NCBI GenBank assembly: GCA_029891385.1
Contig: CM057226.1
Coordinates: 12,145,225-12,209,224, forward strand
Length of the DNA stretch: 64,000 nt
Reading direction: 5' to 3'
Origin: Erythroxylum novogranatense
Taxonomy: Eukaryota; Streptophyta; Magnoliopsida; Malpighiales; Erythroxylaceae
The notes under the pieces were generated by a model. That model was not told where the DNA came from, searched no databases, and worked only from the letters and a program-made list of their open reading frames with translations. Each line of letters starts with the position of its first letter. Within the stretch, counting starts at the first letter, position 1. Below, piece after piece: positions 1 to 12,159 of this stretch. The position numbers were made by a program, and so were the translations under genes.

Positions 1-349
1 GACTTTTAAGCTGGCTTTACCGAGTGAGATATCTCAGTTGCATAATGTCTTCCATGTGAGTATGCTCCGACAGTACCGATCGGATCCGACACATGTGATA
101 CCAGCTCAGAAGATTAAGGTGGCTAGCAATTTGAGTCATGTAGAGGAGCCGGTCCAGATTGTGGGATCACGGGTTAAGCAATTGTGGAATAGGGTTATTC
201 CATTGATGAAAGTTCTATGGAAGAACCACTCAACTGAGGAAGCAACTTGGAAGACCGAGGAGCATATAAGGAGACAGTATCCTCACCTGTTTGACCAAGC
301 AGGTAAGAATTTCGAGGAGAAAATTTTTATTAGAAGGAGAGAATTGTAA
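1..349 (+). pseudogene. Ty3/gypsy (Tekay-type) polyprotein, C-terminal end, partial
   Basis: This is the last part of a chromovirus Pol, downstream of the integrase core; the gene enters from beyond the left edge. The frame reads through the motif HNVFHVSMLRQY and ends with VLWKNHSTEEATW and QYPHLF, the usual tail of Tekay/Del integrases. The same tail is seen in the element at 44383-55498 (HYVFHVSMLRRY, VLWRNHVVEEATR). The stop codon at 347-349 lies just inside the 3' LTR. A purine-rich tract at 331-344, expected to prime plus-strand DNA synthesis, lies directly before the LTR. The open frame is only the visible remnant, so whether the parent element is intact cannot be judged. Confidence 0.85.
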
Positions 350-3300
350 CATCCCATCACTGATGGGAAGGGTAAAATAGTAATTTGAGATGGGTTAGGC
401 ATGTGTAAACATATCTCGGCATGTTCATGCGTCATATGGCCTCTATATATATATATGAATGGTAATTTTTGCACATGCACATGATTGTACATGCATTCAT
501 GACATTTCCCGACATATGTGTCTATAAATGTAATTTTTGTGAAAAATGTGAAATAAGTGTTTGAAAAATTGAATTGGAGTGATTTATGTGTATTTTACAT
601 GTTTAGGGAATTTTAGAAATTTTTCTGAAATTTTTCGGGATACTTTTTCGGACAGAAAAAATTGTCAAGTGGCGGACTGATTGAATTTTTGGTATTGAAA
701 AAGACTGTCTAATGGCACTGAAAATTTAGATACAAGATTTTAGGAATTATGATAGATGAGCCATTGAAATTTGGAGTAGGAATTAAATTGTGTTTGAAAA
801 AAAAAGACCTGAGGAGTGTTTAAAACCAGGACAAGTGGCAAGTGACACATGTCACTTGCCTACTTAGTCTTATTATTAATGGTTATTTAATAATCTAATG
901 GGTATAAGCTTCCACGATATTCTAAGTGTGAAAGAATAAGTGGTGATCTTAAAGTGTTTTCCTTCTCCTACATCCGTTGGTGCTACCCTTCCTCCTTCGT
1001 TGGTTTTTCCATCCACCATACAAGAAGCCTTTCCTTGTTATTTGCTTGATCTTTTTCTCTTCACACATAAATACAAACTTAAGCCTTGGGATGATGATGA
1101 TTGTTGTGTGTGTGAGTGATGGTCGTAGGTGGTGTTGAGAGGTAGAGAATTGGAGTAGTTTAAAGAATTGAAGAATTAAAGCTTTGAAGCTTGTTTAGGT
1201 AATAATTAAGTTGTATATTCTTACTTTGGTAGTTAGAAGCATTTATTGTGATTTATTGTGCGTTAATTTCATGAAGCTTATGGTTTGATTGTATGGGTAT
1301 GTTGCTTCTGTGATTGATTGATGATTGGTAAATGATGAATTAGAAGTTAATGGATGAGATGTTATGTTGTATTAAGTTGTTTTGGGTGGTTAGGAAGGTT
1401 GTTAAATGAGTGTTTCTTAATGGGTGATGGTTGAGGGTAGTTGCTGCAAATTTGTGGACTTGTGTTCAAGGATAGGTTGTGAATTGTTTATGGTGCATAT
1501 ATGGAGTAAATTGAATGTTATTTGGGTTAGAAATGGTATGGAAGACTAATTGAACTTGTGTATGTTTCAGTTTTTTTATCATAACTTTTGATATGGTTGT
1601 GCTATTGAGATGAGCTTTAGCTTGAATTAAACTTGAGAAGTTTGGCTAGGATTCTTATGAAGGAAGTCCTATCCAATTGTGGCTAGAAAGGTTTGGAATT
1701 TTGTTTTGAAAGTGAGATATATGTGCAGGGTGAACAGTGATGGCTCCAACATTGAATGATTTGTGACCAAAACTTTGGGAAATTTTTCTAGGCTAAAGTA
1801 GACTAATTTTGTGAAATTTGTCTTCATGAAAGTTGGAGGATTTCGTGTTAGCTTTCTATCTCTACTAAGTATGATATTTTTCGATTTTTAGGTTGAAAGT
1901 TATGGCTGGTTAACTTTCAGATGGTAATTTATGTTTTAATGTGTTTTGATGTGTGTAATATCTCTGAGTATGGATTTTGGTGATTTCTGTGTTCTGACAC
2001 TAAGTTTGGACTATTATAGTTGAAATTAGCTCAAGTGATCTTATGGAAAGTTGTATAGGAATGTTTTAGCTTTGTAATGAGGTATAATATGCGAATTTTG
2101 GATGTAGAGATTGTAAGTTATGAATTTGTAAAGTTTGGATATGGTTTAGGTCATGTGCTGATTTAAGAAGCTTTAACAGGGTAGCCACAATAATGGGAAA
2201 ATTTGAGTTAGATATGGAATTTGCTTCTTAGTCCTTCATGAGACTTGTAGCATGAGTTTTGATCTTTTCAGTGATATAGAGTATGTAATTTTTCGATAAT
2301 GGGATAGGAAGTTATGCTTTTTGGAAGATTATGTTACTGTTGAGAATGACTTTTATAGGCAGAAAATTTGATTGAGAATTTGATTTGTTTACAGGTTGAA
2401 TTTGCTTCTAAGTTGTTCATGAAAGTTGTAGAATATGTTTTGCTCTTTTGATTGATATAAAACTTGGAATTTTTAGCTTAAGGAATGGAAAGATAGGGTT
2501 TTTAGTAGAGTGTTGTACTGTTTTGGGGAATATGGGATTAGGCAGCAACTTTGAATTGCATTTTTGACACCCTTAGAGGTAAATTAGTTTGTGAACTCTT
2601 CATGAAACTTGTAGGATTTTCTGTGCTCTTTCCAATGAGTCCTTAATTGTAATTTTTGGACATTTGTGTGAAGAGTTGTGTGGTGTGGAAGAAGGGAAGG
2701 TTTATAGCCCTTTGTTTTATTTTTTTTAAATTAATTATTATTTTCTTAATTTGTTATTTATTTTGGCCTAATTTCTTTCTTTTGTTAATAACTTTTTCTT
2801 CCGACATCTGATTGACCTGATTCTTGAGGCATCGGATTTGTATAATATTTAATTTCATAATATGTGAAATTGGGAATTTTTAGAGATGAAATTGACAGGA
2901 ATTGGTTAGTCGAAGTGAGGGGACCGGGTAATTTTTTTTGGTCCGTGTTTTAGTTATAATTGGACCTATAGAGGTCCGAATTGAGTGATTTTAGTGTCTA
3001 TAAGTTTCTAATATTCAGAGGAAAATTTTGTGATGGGATTTTTTGGGATAGTGCCGGGAATGTCACGAACATGCATTGTACACATTTTAAATTGCTACAT
3101 GTGCATTATTAAATATTTCTGATTGGACAATGTGTGATATATGTGTGTTTGACTTGTGATAGAGGCGCATTTGGAATGTCAGCTCACAGACGTTGTCGAG
3201 ACTTCTAGGCATTAGCTCGGAAGCTATTGGTGAGTGACCTAGATGGGTCCTCAATTATTATTTACTTATATTTCTGTGGAGAATAATGGTGGGATTGTGT

Positions 3301-4261
3301 TTCTGAGTATGGATTCCGGACAGAAGGTCCGATGTATTGGAAGATTATGACATAAAAGTGCTATTGTCTGAGAATTTAGGACCTCCATGTTTTTAAATGT
3401 GATTAATTGTGAACTCTTTGTTTGAATGTGATAATTTAGGATTGATTGTGATGTTGATAATGCTTCTTTGCGACATATGCACTCCATGCATGAATGCATG
3501 ATCAGTTAATGACAGTTGTGATCGGAGCAGCCACCGAGAGCTAGAAGCTCAATATATTTGGGTCTCGAGCAAACAGTGAATCAGAGCCTCAAGCTCAAAG
3601 ATTAATGCGCCTATACTGGGACAGTTTAGGCGCTCGGTCATAACACTGTAATAAATTAGAAAAGTGTCACATACGCATTTCATATGCATTTGATTTGGTT
3701 TCTTTGACTGAGTGAAAGGCATAATGCCTTGTGCTTATGTGATAACAATCATGTGGTACTTCTGAATGTGATTTTATGAAACAACTGTGTTATGCTTGAA
3801 TATAGCATGAATTGAGTGGACCATCGAAGATGGTTACCTCACTGAGTTCGCAAACTCACCCAAAATTGCAACTTATTTTTTAGGACCGAGAGAGTAGACT
3901 CCTAGCTCTAGAGGGACTTTTCCTGCCATGTAGATCGTGTTGGCAAGAGAAGTCATGGCTCACAGGTCGGTCAGCTGGGATTTTTGGGGGATGACCTAGT
4001 TAGGCTTTTTGTATTAGATTTCTTTTGGAGTGATGTATAAACAATGAACTATGACAGATATGTAAATTTCGGATTCTGATGAAATGAAATGAGGAAAGTT
4101 TATAGTTTCAAAAAATTAGTGATTTTTATATTGATGTATGATTATTATGATGCCATGTGAAGTATTGTAGTAATTTTTCGTAGCTCACCCTTATCGTAGG
4201 ATATGTATCGGAATGACCTACGGGCGTCCCGGTGTATGCCCTGCGGTAAGAGGGCGCTACA
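345..4261 (+). repeat. 3' LTR of a Tekay-type gypsy element (about 3.9 kb)
   Basis: The sequence begins TGTAACATCCC right after the polypurine tract and ends GCGCTACA, the TG...CA ends expected of an LTR. A second, truncated copy starts at 22369 with nearly the same first 40 bases, and a copy of the last 60 bases lies at 42966-43026. Length near 3.9 kb is typical of the Tekay/Del lineage. There is no long ORF; the block is AT-rich with recurrent short segments (for example tcatgaaagttgtag) that look like internal diverged repeats. The base after 4261 is copia coding sequence, so this marks the insertion site. Confidence 0.88.
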
Positions 4262-4980
4262 TTGTCTCAGAAATAATATATTAGTAAAGTATTAGAGAGG
4301 TTTAAGATGGAAAAATGCTCAACAGGGGTATTTCCAATTTAGAAAGGGGATAAATGTAATGAAATGCAATGTACCAAGAATGATTTGGAGTGAAAAGAAA
4401 TGCAATATATACCTTATGCATCTATAGTTGAGAGTTTGATATATATTCAGACTTGTACTCAGCCGAATATCAGTTTTATTATTGGAATGTTAGGCCGATA
4501 TCAAAGTAATCCCGAATTAGACCATTGGAAAGCTGTAAAGAAAGTTTTTAGTTATGTGAAAGGCATTAAGGATTACATGATCACATACTAGAAATCAGAT
4601 CATCTAGAAGTGATCGGTTATTCAGATTTAGACTATGTTGCTTGTATAGACTTAAGGAAATCTACCTTTGGTTATCTATTCCAACTAGTAGGAGGGACAA
4701 TTTCTTGGAAGAGTGGAAAGGAGTATGTCATTGCTACTTCCACTATGGAGGCCGAATTTGTGGCATGCTTTGAGGCCACTATTCAAGCATTATGGTTGTG
4801 GAACTTTGTCTTAGGTCTAGGTTTTGTAGACAGTATACCTAGACCGCAAAAAACATATAGTGTCGATTGAACATATTGGAACTGATCTAATGGTAGTGGA
4901 TCCGTTAACTAAAGGATTACTACCTAAAACATTTACTAGCCATGTTGAAAGGATGGGCATTATAGATAAGTCCTTGTTAG
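4262..4980 (+). pseudogene. Ty1/copia Pol fragment: reverse transcriptase C-terminus and RNase H
   Basis: Coding similarity begins immediately after the gypsy LTR: a frame reads KVLERFKMEKCS, then IPYASIVESLIY with QPNISF and GMLGRYQSNP (end of RT and connection), then IGYSDLDY, RKSTFGYLF, GGTISWKSGK and STMEAEFVA (copia RNase H). It closes with DPLTKGLLPK and HVERMGI, the usual Pol end. In-frame stops (for example near 4591) and a frame change near 4870 make it a pseudogene. The upstream part of Pol is missing because the gypsy element sits in the gene; it should lie left of the window. Confidence 0.88.
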
Positions 4981-5345
4981 CATGAGATCATGTTATAAAT
5001 GTACTTATGTTTGGATATTTTCTATTATTGTTTTGACACTTATGAATTCAAATAATGTTATGTTTTTTCTATTTGTTAATTGTCACATTAGATTATGGAC
5101 GCGTATTGTTTTATTGTGATGACAAATTATGTTTTGAGAAACATCAAAGTTGAGAATTACAATGTTTCTCAATTACAGTTATTTTGAGTTGAGATAATTG
5201 TATGATACATGGAAGGATTCATGTCGTTAGATGACTTATGATTGTCATGATCCCATTATTTCAATTCATTCAAGTTTAATGGCTTGACAGGTTTAATATA
5301 TGGTGCACATTTGTGATGTTGGATCACCAAGTCGCAGCGTAAGCC

Positions 5346-5803
5346 AAGTGGGAGATTTTTAGATTAATTTAATAATCATAAGTGTGACTCATATTACTTT
5401 ATTTAATTCTAATATAAAGTGAGCCCAAATAATGGTTATTGGGCTTGTTAAAGGAAATTAGAGCCATTAGGGTTACTTAATAAGGAAACCTTTCCCTCTC
5501 CCTTCAATATAAGAAGAAACATTTACATATATCAATATAGACAAGTTCTTGCACAATTGAAAAGAACGAAGAAAGGGAAGAAGATGAGAGTGGATAAATT
5601 TTTCTATAAAGAAGGGATTAGCTAACTAGAAGAGATTACACGAATATAGATCAATGTTAGTATTTCTCTCTTTTCTTTATAACACTAATTTTAGGATTTG
5701 AAGGTGTTAAATTAATTGTGTCATAAATATTCTTAGGTGAATTCTATACTTGTAATATTGCTTAGAATGTTAAAGATTAAATCTTATAGAAACTATTTAT
5801 ACA
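5346..5803 (+). repeat. Polypurine tract and 3' LTR of the copia element
   Basis: The tract aagtgggaga (5346-5355) is a standard copia plus-strand primer. The LTR should start at 5357, where ttttagatta replaces the usual TGTTAGATTA, so the terminal TG has decayed. The right end is set only approximately, at the point where minus-strand copia coding sequence begins (about 5795-5806). The LTR has no paired copy in the window. Confidence 0.6.
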
Positions 5804-6300
5804 CCTCAGGGATCACAATAAACTAATGAAAAAGGTTGTACAACTCTTCTGTCACTATTAATAAAGACACCCGTAGTTTGTTTACTCTAAACAAAATATT
5901 ACAATATTTATTCTCCTTGTTATTGTTGCTACTACTACTAGCATCAACAATTAATCTAACCACTTTAGAAGAAGGGTGTCCTGTATATCCATACCATAAG
6001 AGAGAAGAGTGCGTTGTAGTCACTCTGCATGCTCGAGCTTGAGCCACATTGTAAAACAAATATAACTCTTTCTATAATTCTCTTGCTTCAATCAAGATTA
6101 TCGAAGCATGTTCATATATCACACAAAACTTATTAGTAAATGTGATGATACAATTCAAATCTTTGATTAAGTGGGTTATAGAAATAAAGTTACAATTTGA
6201 ACTTGGCACATATAAAACAAGTTACAAAATTATTCCACCCCTTAAATTAACACTACCCTCTTAAGTAGCACATGTACTTTCTATTGAAAAATTAGGGTAA
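5800..6300 (-). pseudogene. Ty1/copia relic: protease end, GAG-pre-integrase and integrase start
   Basis: Reading the minus strand downward from about 6290, conceptual translation gives VPSSNCNFISIT and LNCIITFTNKFCV (region after the protease), then LLWYGYTGHPSSKVV (GAG-pre-integrase), and LFRVNKLRVSL ending near CDP at about 5810 (integrase start). Several stops and frameshifts are present, including a likely Trp-to-stop change in the CDPWG motif. The order is correct for a copia element pointing left. It belongs to a different insertion from the plus-strand copia fragment beside it. Confidence 0.75.
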
Positions 6301-6704
6301 GATTTGATCCTAAACATAGTGGAATAATTACAAATTTTGTATTTTAATTTTCCAAAAGTCAAGATCACTTTAAATTTTACAAAATTATTTAACATATATA
6401 TCATAATAAGGCATGAATCTTAATTTATACTTTATTATGAAGCTTCACCATTTTCTTGTTGTTTCCTCGAATCATTTTGAAATCATTCCATCTCAACCAC
6501 CATAGCCACATAAGTATTCAACCTCTAACAATATCTATAGAACATGGTTAGAGAATTTTGTAACTATTATAGGTAGAGTTAGGCAAGGAGTCCAGGTCTC
6601 TTAGAATTTAAGTCTAATTATAATAGATTTTGGACATTATAGTAATTTAATTAAAATTAAATTCTAATTACAATTAAACTTTAATTAGAATTACAAAATA
6701 CCAA
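6300..6704. other. AT-rich spacer, no gene seen
   Basis: This stretch is rich in A and T with repeated taattagaattac-type words around 6610-6690. No ORF of substance, RNA gene or clear repeat boundary is visible. Confidence 0.5.
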
Positions 6705-7650
6705 TATCTCTTTCTTTTTTTGAAAAATGAAATTTTCATTAACTCTAAAAGAGTTACAAGAATGTACAAAAGATAGAATGTCATTTACAATGACAAGAAC
6801 TAGATAGAGAGAGATAAGTACACAAGTAACCAAAACATTTCCATATGTAGACTTACAACAATATCCATCTAAAACCAATCTCCATTTTCTTCTCAATGTT
6901 GCATTCATTTTCTCTGAGGCATGAGTTTGTAAATCTCCCTAATCCAACAACAAATAAAATGAGCTAGCTCCTATTTATCTACTCTAGGTCTATTGAACAA
7001 CCGCTTGTTTTTTCCTCTCCAAATAGAGTAAATTGAGCATTTTATAACCAAACTCAAATCAGCATGATCTCTACCCTTGTTTCTAAAAGGTTTATTAGCC
7101 CAAACAAGTATACTGAGCCACTCCTAGTGAGGACATTGCAATCCCATTACTTGTAACATTATGCTCCAAATGACACTAGTATAATCACATTTAAAGAATG
7201 GGTGATTAATAGACTCATAATGTAAGTTGTATAGCATACATATCTGATTTGTGGTTTCGTTCAATCTATCTTTAGTTTCAATTTGAGCCTTGCAGCAAGT
7301 GAAGTTGCAAAGAAGGCCTTAGGCACACAAGATCCTTTTCATACAATAACCAATCAACTTTAAGATGATGTTGAGTAATGGCTTTAAAAGAACTTGGATT
7401 ACTGAAATCTCTACCTTTGTTAGGCATCCAGTGGAAACTATCATCTCTAAAAGTGTTGGGAGACTAATCAGGCAAATATGATCTAACTCTTTCACCACCT
7501 CTAAAATCAATGAGCCAATTAGTCTAAATGGTCTAAGTGAACTCTAACCTTCAATATTGAATACTCTCCAAAAAATTTTTGTAATTGTACCAAAATCAAT
7601 AGCAATGTCCAAACCAAAAGAAATATTTTAATTCAAAAACTAAAATGAAT
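6705..7650 (-). pseudogene. LINE (L1-type) 3' end: zinc-finger RVT and tail region
   Basis: On the minus strand, scattered frames match the end of plant LINE ORF2. They include HWMPNKGRDFSNPSSFKAI, SINHPFFKCDYTS, IWRGKNKRLFN and a tail with LISLYLVLVIVNDILSFVHS. A poly-A-like tract in minus orientation lies near 6711-6720 and probably marks the 3' end. Frameshifts and stops are frequent, so this is an old, 5'-truncated copy. The left boundary is fairly clear; the right one is where recognisable similarity fades. Confidence 0.6.
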
Positions 7651-8889
7651 AATTTAAACCTCCACCTTTGAGATGTCTCCTTCTATCAACATGCGTGACA
7701 AATCCTTTATTTGATTGTATAAAAAAAGTAGTACAACTTCATAACAAAAAGTAGAGTATCAGAGTAAATGCATTGGAATGCAAAAATAAGAGATTTTGAA
7801 GAGTTGTGTTGGGTACTTAGAGATGCTAATAGTGGCAACGGGAGACGCTGGCGAGCTATGGCTGCAACTCTGTGAATCCTACAAAACTATAATTAGGGTT
7901 GTATCTAACGTTTTATAGGCTCTAGGCAAAGTAAAAAAAGGATCCCAATAAATCAATAATATATAAATATGTAAACTTTAAAAACATATTTTTATTATTA
8001 AAAAGGCTACATTAAGCCCCTCATTGTGACACAATTGAAATTTAATGAGTTGCATTTATTCTTAACATTAAGATTTGAAGAACAACTAAAAATATAGATT
8101 AAAAAATATGTAAAGAAAAAAAGAAAGCTAAGAGAATTCACCTCATTTTGCTCTTTGTGAGTGTCAAGAGTGAGCTAAGCTTTATTTTACCTCATTTTAC
8201 TCTTTATAAGGGTTAAGAGTAGACTCTATTTTATCTTATTTTGTTTTTTTTTTCATGAAAGCTAAAAGTGAGTCCTATTTTAGTTTTTATAAAAGTGGGC
8301 CTTAAGTAGGTGCCCTTCCTGTCTTTGCCCAGAGTATGACCTAACTTTAATGGTAAACTTCGTTGACTCTTTAATCTTCTGTTGATGGAGTTATGTTGGA
8401 ATAACCATTGAATGGTTAGAAGATTTTATTGCTTATATGCAATTTTTTGTTCTCATATGCAACTTATTCTTTCCCTCAGTTATTCCATCATCAGTAATAA
8501 CTTTTAAGTGGATTGGGAAAGTTAATGTTCATCATAATGATTAATTAGATTCATCTCATGAGCTTCCATAGTGGAAGCTTCCGATACTCCAAAACGATCA
8601 CGCTGGTTTGGGGCCTCAACTGTTGCTTTTCTAGTGGACATGGTGGGAGACAGAAGAGGCAAAATTGGATGTAAGAAGGCTTATATGGTTGGCAAATGGG
8701 AAAAGATGGCAACTCACAATATAAAACTAATATCCCTAAGCCATTCACAATGCAAAGGTCTTTTGGTGAGTTTGTTTTCGACCACTTGCTTGAACTAGCG
8801 TCATTTTAAACGAGGGAATATTAAATGTTATTTAAATAATAATAATAAAGAACTCAATGTGTTTCATTCAATTCTCTAATCTATTATTC
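7650..8889. other. Spacer without a supported gene
   Basis: The stretch is AT-rich. Around 8130-8345 is a block with repeated tttacctcattttactctt-like phrases and a short GC-richer end (gcccttcctgtctttgccca). A related block, in reverse orientation, seems to occur at about 63000-63150, so this may be a dispersed repeat. An open frame of 75 codons at 8571-8798 has no recognisable motif, and I do not call it a gene. Confidence 0.4.
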
Positions 8890-9295
8890 ATTTAAATAAA
8901 CAAATGAAAAGAAAAGGCAAAAGAGTCATAATGCAACCAATTTTTTTTAATGGGCTTATCTTTTCCAATCAAATAAATAAATGACCGAAAAGCAAAAGTA
9001 AAAGCAAAAGAAAAAGAGCAATAAATGCAACCAATTTCTTCTAATGGGCTTAGTTTTTTAATCAAATAAATAAAAAATAAAAAGCAAAAGCTGAAGTGCC
9101 ATAAATGCAACCATTTTCTTCTAATGGGCTTATTTTATTAATCAAATAAATAAATAAATGAAAAGCAAAAGCAAAAGTAAAAGAGCCATAAATTCAATGA
9201 ATTTCTTTTAATGGACATATTTTCCCAATCAAATAAATAAATAAATGCAAACCAAAAGCAAAAGAACCATACATACAATCAATTTCTTCTTCCAA
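8890..9295 (+). repeat. Minisatellite of about 5 imperfect 80-90-bp units
   Basis: Each unit has the same order: aaagcaaaagcaaaag purine-rich tract, agccataaatgcaacca, atttcttctaatgggctta, then atcaaataaataaat. Units start near 8898, 8981, 9073, 9155 and 9235. Copy lengths vary mainly through the aaat and aaagc sub-repeats. Confidence 0.85.
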
Positions 9296-9303
9296 TATCA
9301 TGT

Positions 9304-9368
9304 GGGGCTCTACGGCAATGATCATATCGTAATCAGTGATCAAAATGGGTTTAGCGGCGTAGAGCCCC
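9304..9368. repeat. Short inverted repeat (hairpin)
   Basis: ggggctctacg (9304-9314) is the exact reverse complement of cgtagagcccc (9358-9368), separated by about 43 bases that include two TGATCA palindromes. It is a GC-rich island in AT-rich DNA directly after the minisatellite. Function is unknown. Confidence 0.6.
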
Positions 9369-9419
9369 CCTATTTTGAAATTGCCCGATGAGTGGGGAAA
9401 CCTTACAAATGATTTAACT

Positions 9420-10840
9420 ACATCCGTGAAAATGGTATGTTTTATGATGTGGTTTTGATATTAACATTTGCAAAATTAAAGGGTTTTGTCCATCAATTGG
9501 TCTTCACTTTTTCTCAAAAAACAATGCTTAATGTGTTGAAAACCTTCATCCTTTTCTTTTGTGGCCAACAATCAATGATTTTTCTAACCCATTTACCACC
9601 TCATCTTGTTGAAACTATAGAAGATGAACTAACTGCATGTTTGGATTTGATGTGAGTGAAAAACAAATGGAGGAATTTAATGAGTAAAGGAAGTGAAAAA
9701 GAAAATGGAAGAAGCAAAGATTCAATCTTGATGGGAATTTGTAACAGGGATCTTAACTTTGAAACCTTGCATACACTTAAGTAGCTTAGTAGAAATATAA
9801 GTAAGGTACTACTACAAGGGATTGTGTTTAACATACATGGATGGATTTCTGTGACATTCTCAAGTTGTAAATTGAAGTTAGAACAAAGTTGCAGCCTGTT
9901 TATGTTGCCCTCCATGTGATTGTTTCAGTGAAATTATTATCAATCATTGTTTCCCATGCAAGGTACAATTTATACTTCAAGATATCTTAATATGTAGTAT
10001 AACCAAAAATTGTTTGGTTAGCCCCACTAGTGCTTCTATTTATTTCAATTTCAAAATGAAGCTTCATTCGTTCTCTTTTTTATTATTATATTACTAAAAT
10101 AAAATTTATTAAACTATAGTTGTTAATCTTGTATTATTGACATGTTACTAAAATCTTTTAATAGTTATTTCACATAACAAAGATGTCTGATGTTATTAGT
10201 TGCAGAGATTATGCTAATTTTATTTTATTAGTTTGAATGAATTTAACAAAAATTTAATGATTAAGTTAAGCGTGTGTCATAAGTAGGTGTAACAAGACTT
10301 TTATTTTCCTTGATTATTGTATAATATTATTATTTATTTAGACAACATATCATTATAAATTTCAATATAAGAAAAAGAACAAACAAAACACGTCGCTTTA
10401 TATATTTGAGTGTGAATATATATACAATTCTAAGAACATGAATGCATCATAATCCACTCACCTTCATGCCCTAGTAAACAAAAACAAAGGTTTAAACCAC
10501 TAAAAGAAAAGATATGATGCTGATATGAGAAATGGCCTGCATTCATTTTGTTTATCTATTCCATTAAGAATCCCTGTCAAGATCACATTTACAACTAGAC
10601 AAAGCTAATGGTGTGAGGGCACATGAGGTGACAACTTGCAAAGATTCTCCATTTGCTCCCACAGTGTAGTACCATTGCTCATTATAAGAATTTTCCTTCT
10701 CCATAAGTAGCTCCCACGTTCATCATTCTAATCACTTCATTCACAAACTCCCACTCTCTTTTCCTCTCCAAAACCATTTGTATCCAACCTTTGATCAACC
10801 TCTCTAGCTTCCAGTTTCATTAGGACTATTTGATTCCCAA
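9420..10840. other. AT-rich spacer leading to a possible 5' UTR
   Basis: No coding motif is recognisable in 9420-10600; open frames at 9437-9655 (plus) and 9601-9915 (minus) look random. From about 10680 the composition changes to a CT-rich leader (ctcccactctcttttcctct), consistent with a plant 5' UTR before the ATG at 10841. A weak TATA-like word (tcattataagaa) is at about 10679. Confidence 0.4.
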
Positions 10841-11580
10841 ATGGCCAGTGTCGAGGTACTAATTATCATCCTGTTGTACTACAACTTGTTATGTTGATTT
10901 TTTGTTGTTGTGTTCTCACAATTTCTTTTCCTGATGGTTTTGCAAATCTAGCTCAACTGATCATAGATCCTGTCTTAATCGTTGACGTTAATTAGATCAA
11001 CTTGTCTTACACATGACATTAATATGTATTTCACTTTGCTATATCCCACTACATTTTTACTTCATCGACCAATCAAAGAAAGGATCAATAAATATCGTAT
11101 AACCTCTGATCCTTACGAATCAAAGAACTTCAGATCAAGAGGGATGCTATATCTGATCAACTCTTGGTTTCGACCAGCTTTATCTAAGTCTTTTGATAGA
11201 TCAAAACCATAAAGCATCATGCTTGCTTTCAATAGCTTACGTAATTTCCATTCAACGGTTGCAGCATTAACCGATTCTACGACCTTATTCAGCTTCCAGT
11301 CTCGTGTTTTAAAATCTTAAATGTTATTAGAGAATATTCTTTCCAGATCATGTTTGCATTTTGAGTTGTTAAATTTGACTAGATAACTGAATCAATGGCA
11401 TGGTTCAAGCAGGTTGAAACTGAGGACAAGGTGATAGAATCTATGGTAGCAACTCCTACAGAAGAAGCAGAAGTAGTAGTGCACGAGGAAGAAGAAGAGT
11501 CCGCCTCTGAGACTGCAGATGAGAAAGAGGTAGCCCCGTTGGTCTTGGTTTCACCCAGCTTTACCGAAGTCTTGCGATAG
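10841..11580 (+). CDS. Possible two-exon gene for a small acidic protein
   Basis: I do not recognise the family. Exon 1 would be 10841-10855 (five codons, MASVE) followed by a GT donor at 10856. An acceptor, tttgactag, ends at 11382 and opens exon 2 in phase 0 at 11383. Exon 2 continues ITESMAWFKQVETED and then a Glu/Ala/Val-rich stretch with EEEEESASETADEKE, stopping at 11578-11580; the product is about 70 residues. The CT-rich leader upstream supports a real start. Exon 2 lies in a tandem repeat, and a second copy (11745-11894) stays open with a different C-terminus. The splice model is inferred. It could instead be a decayed duplicate of a longer gene. Confidence 0.4.
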
Positions 11581-12150
11581 ATCAGAACCATAAAGCATCA
11601 TCCTTGCTTTCACTAGCTTACGTAATTTCCATTCAACGGTTTCAGCATTAACCGATTCTGTGACCCTATTCAGTATCCGCTCTCTTGTTTTAGAATCTTA
11701 TGTCATTAGAGAATATTCTTTCCAGATCATGTTTTCATTTTGAGATAACTGAATCAATGGCATGGCTCAAGCAGGTTGGAACTGAGGTAGAGGTGCCAGA
11801 ACGTCAAGTAGCAACTCCTACCGAAGAAGCGGAAATAGTAGTGCACGAGGATGAAGAAGAGTCCACCTTTGATGCTGCGGATGAGGATGACTAGAGGTAG
11901 CCTTGATGGCCTTGGTTTCAACCAGCTTTATCTAAGTATTGTAATAGATCAGAATCATAAAGCATCATGCTTGCTTTCGCTAGCTTACGTAATTTCCATT
12001 CAAGGGTTTCAGCATTAGCCGATTCTATGACCCTATTCAGTATCCAGTCTCGTGTTTTAGAATCTTATGTCATTAGAGAATATTCTTTCCAGATCATGTT
12101 TTCATTTTGAGTTGTTAAATTTGACTAGATAACTGAATCAATTGCATGGT
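11162..12150 (+). repeat. Tandem array of about 2.7 units of 365-382 bp
   Basis: The landmark cttggtttc occurs at 11163, 11544 and 11911, and gaatcaatggcatgg at 11388 and 11750, with gaatcaattgcatgg at about 12132. Each unit carries the acidic exon, then an intron-like stretch with ttacgtaatttccattcaa and ttctttccagatcatg. The first unit lacks the exon and the third breaks off shortly after the exon start (about 12145). Confidence 0.85.
11745..11894 (+). pseudogene. Second copy of the acidic terminal exon
   Basis: From an AG at 11743-11744 the frame reads ITESMAWLKQVGTEVEV, then an acidic stretch HEDEEESTFDAADEDD, and stops at 11894. It is clearly homologous to the exon at 11383-11580 but ends about 16 codons earlier. 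It could be an alternative last exon or a dead duplicate. The frame stays open over the whole conserved part, which argues mildly for use. Confidence 0.4.
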
Positions 12151-12159
12151 ATGTTAAAG

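Noticed and set aside
8571..8798. 75-codon frame with MEASDTPKRSRW
   Set aside because: No homology or splice context is visible, and an equally long frame exists on the other strand.
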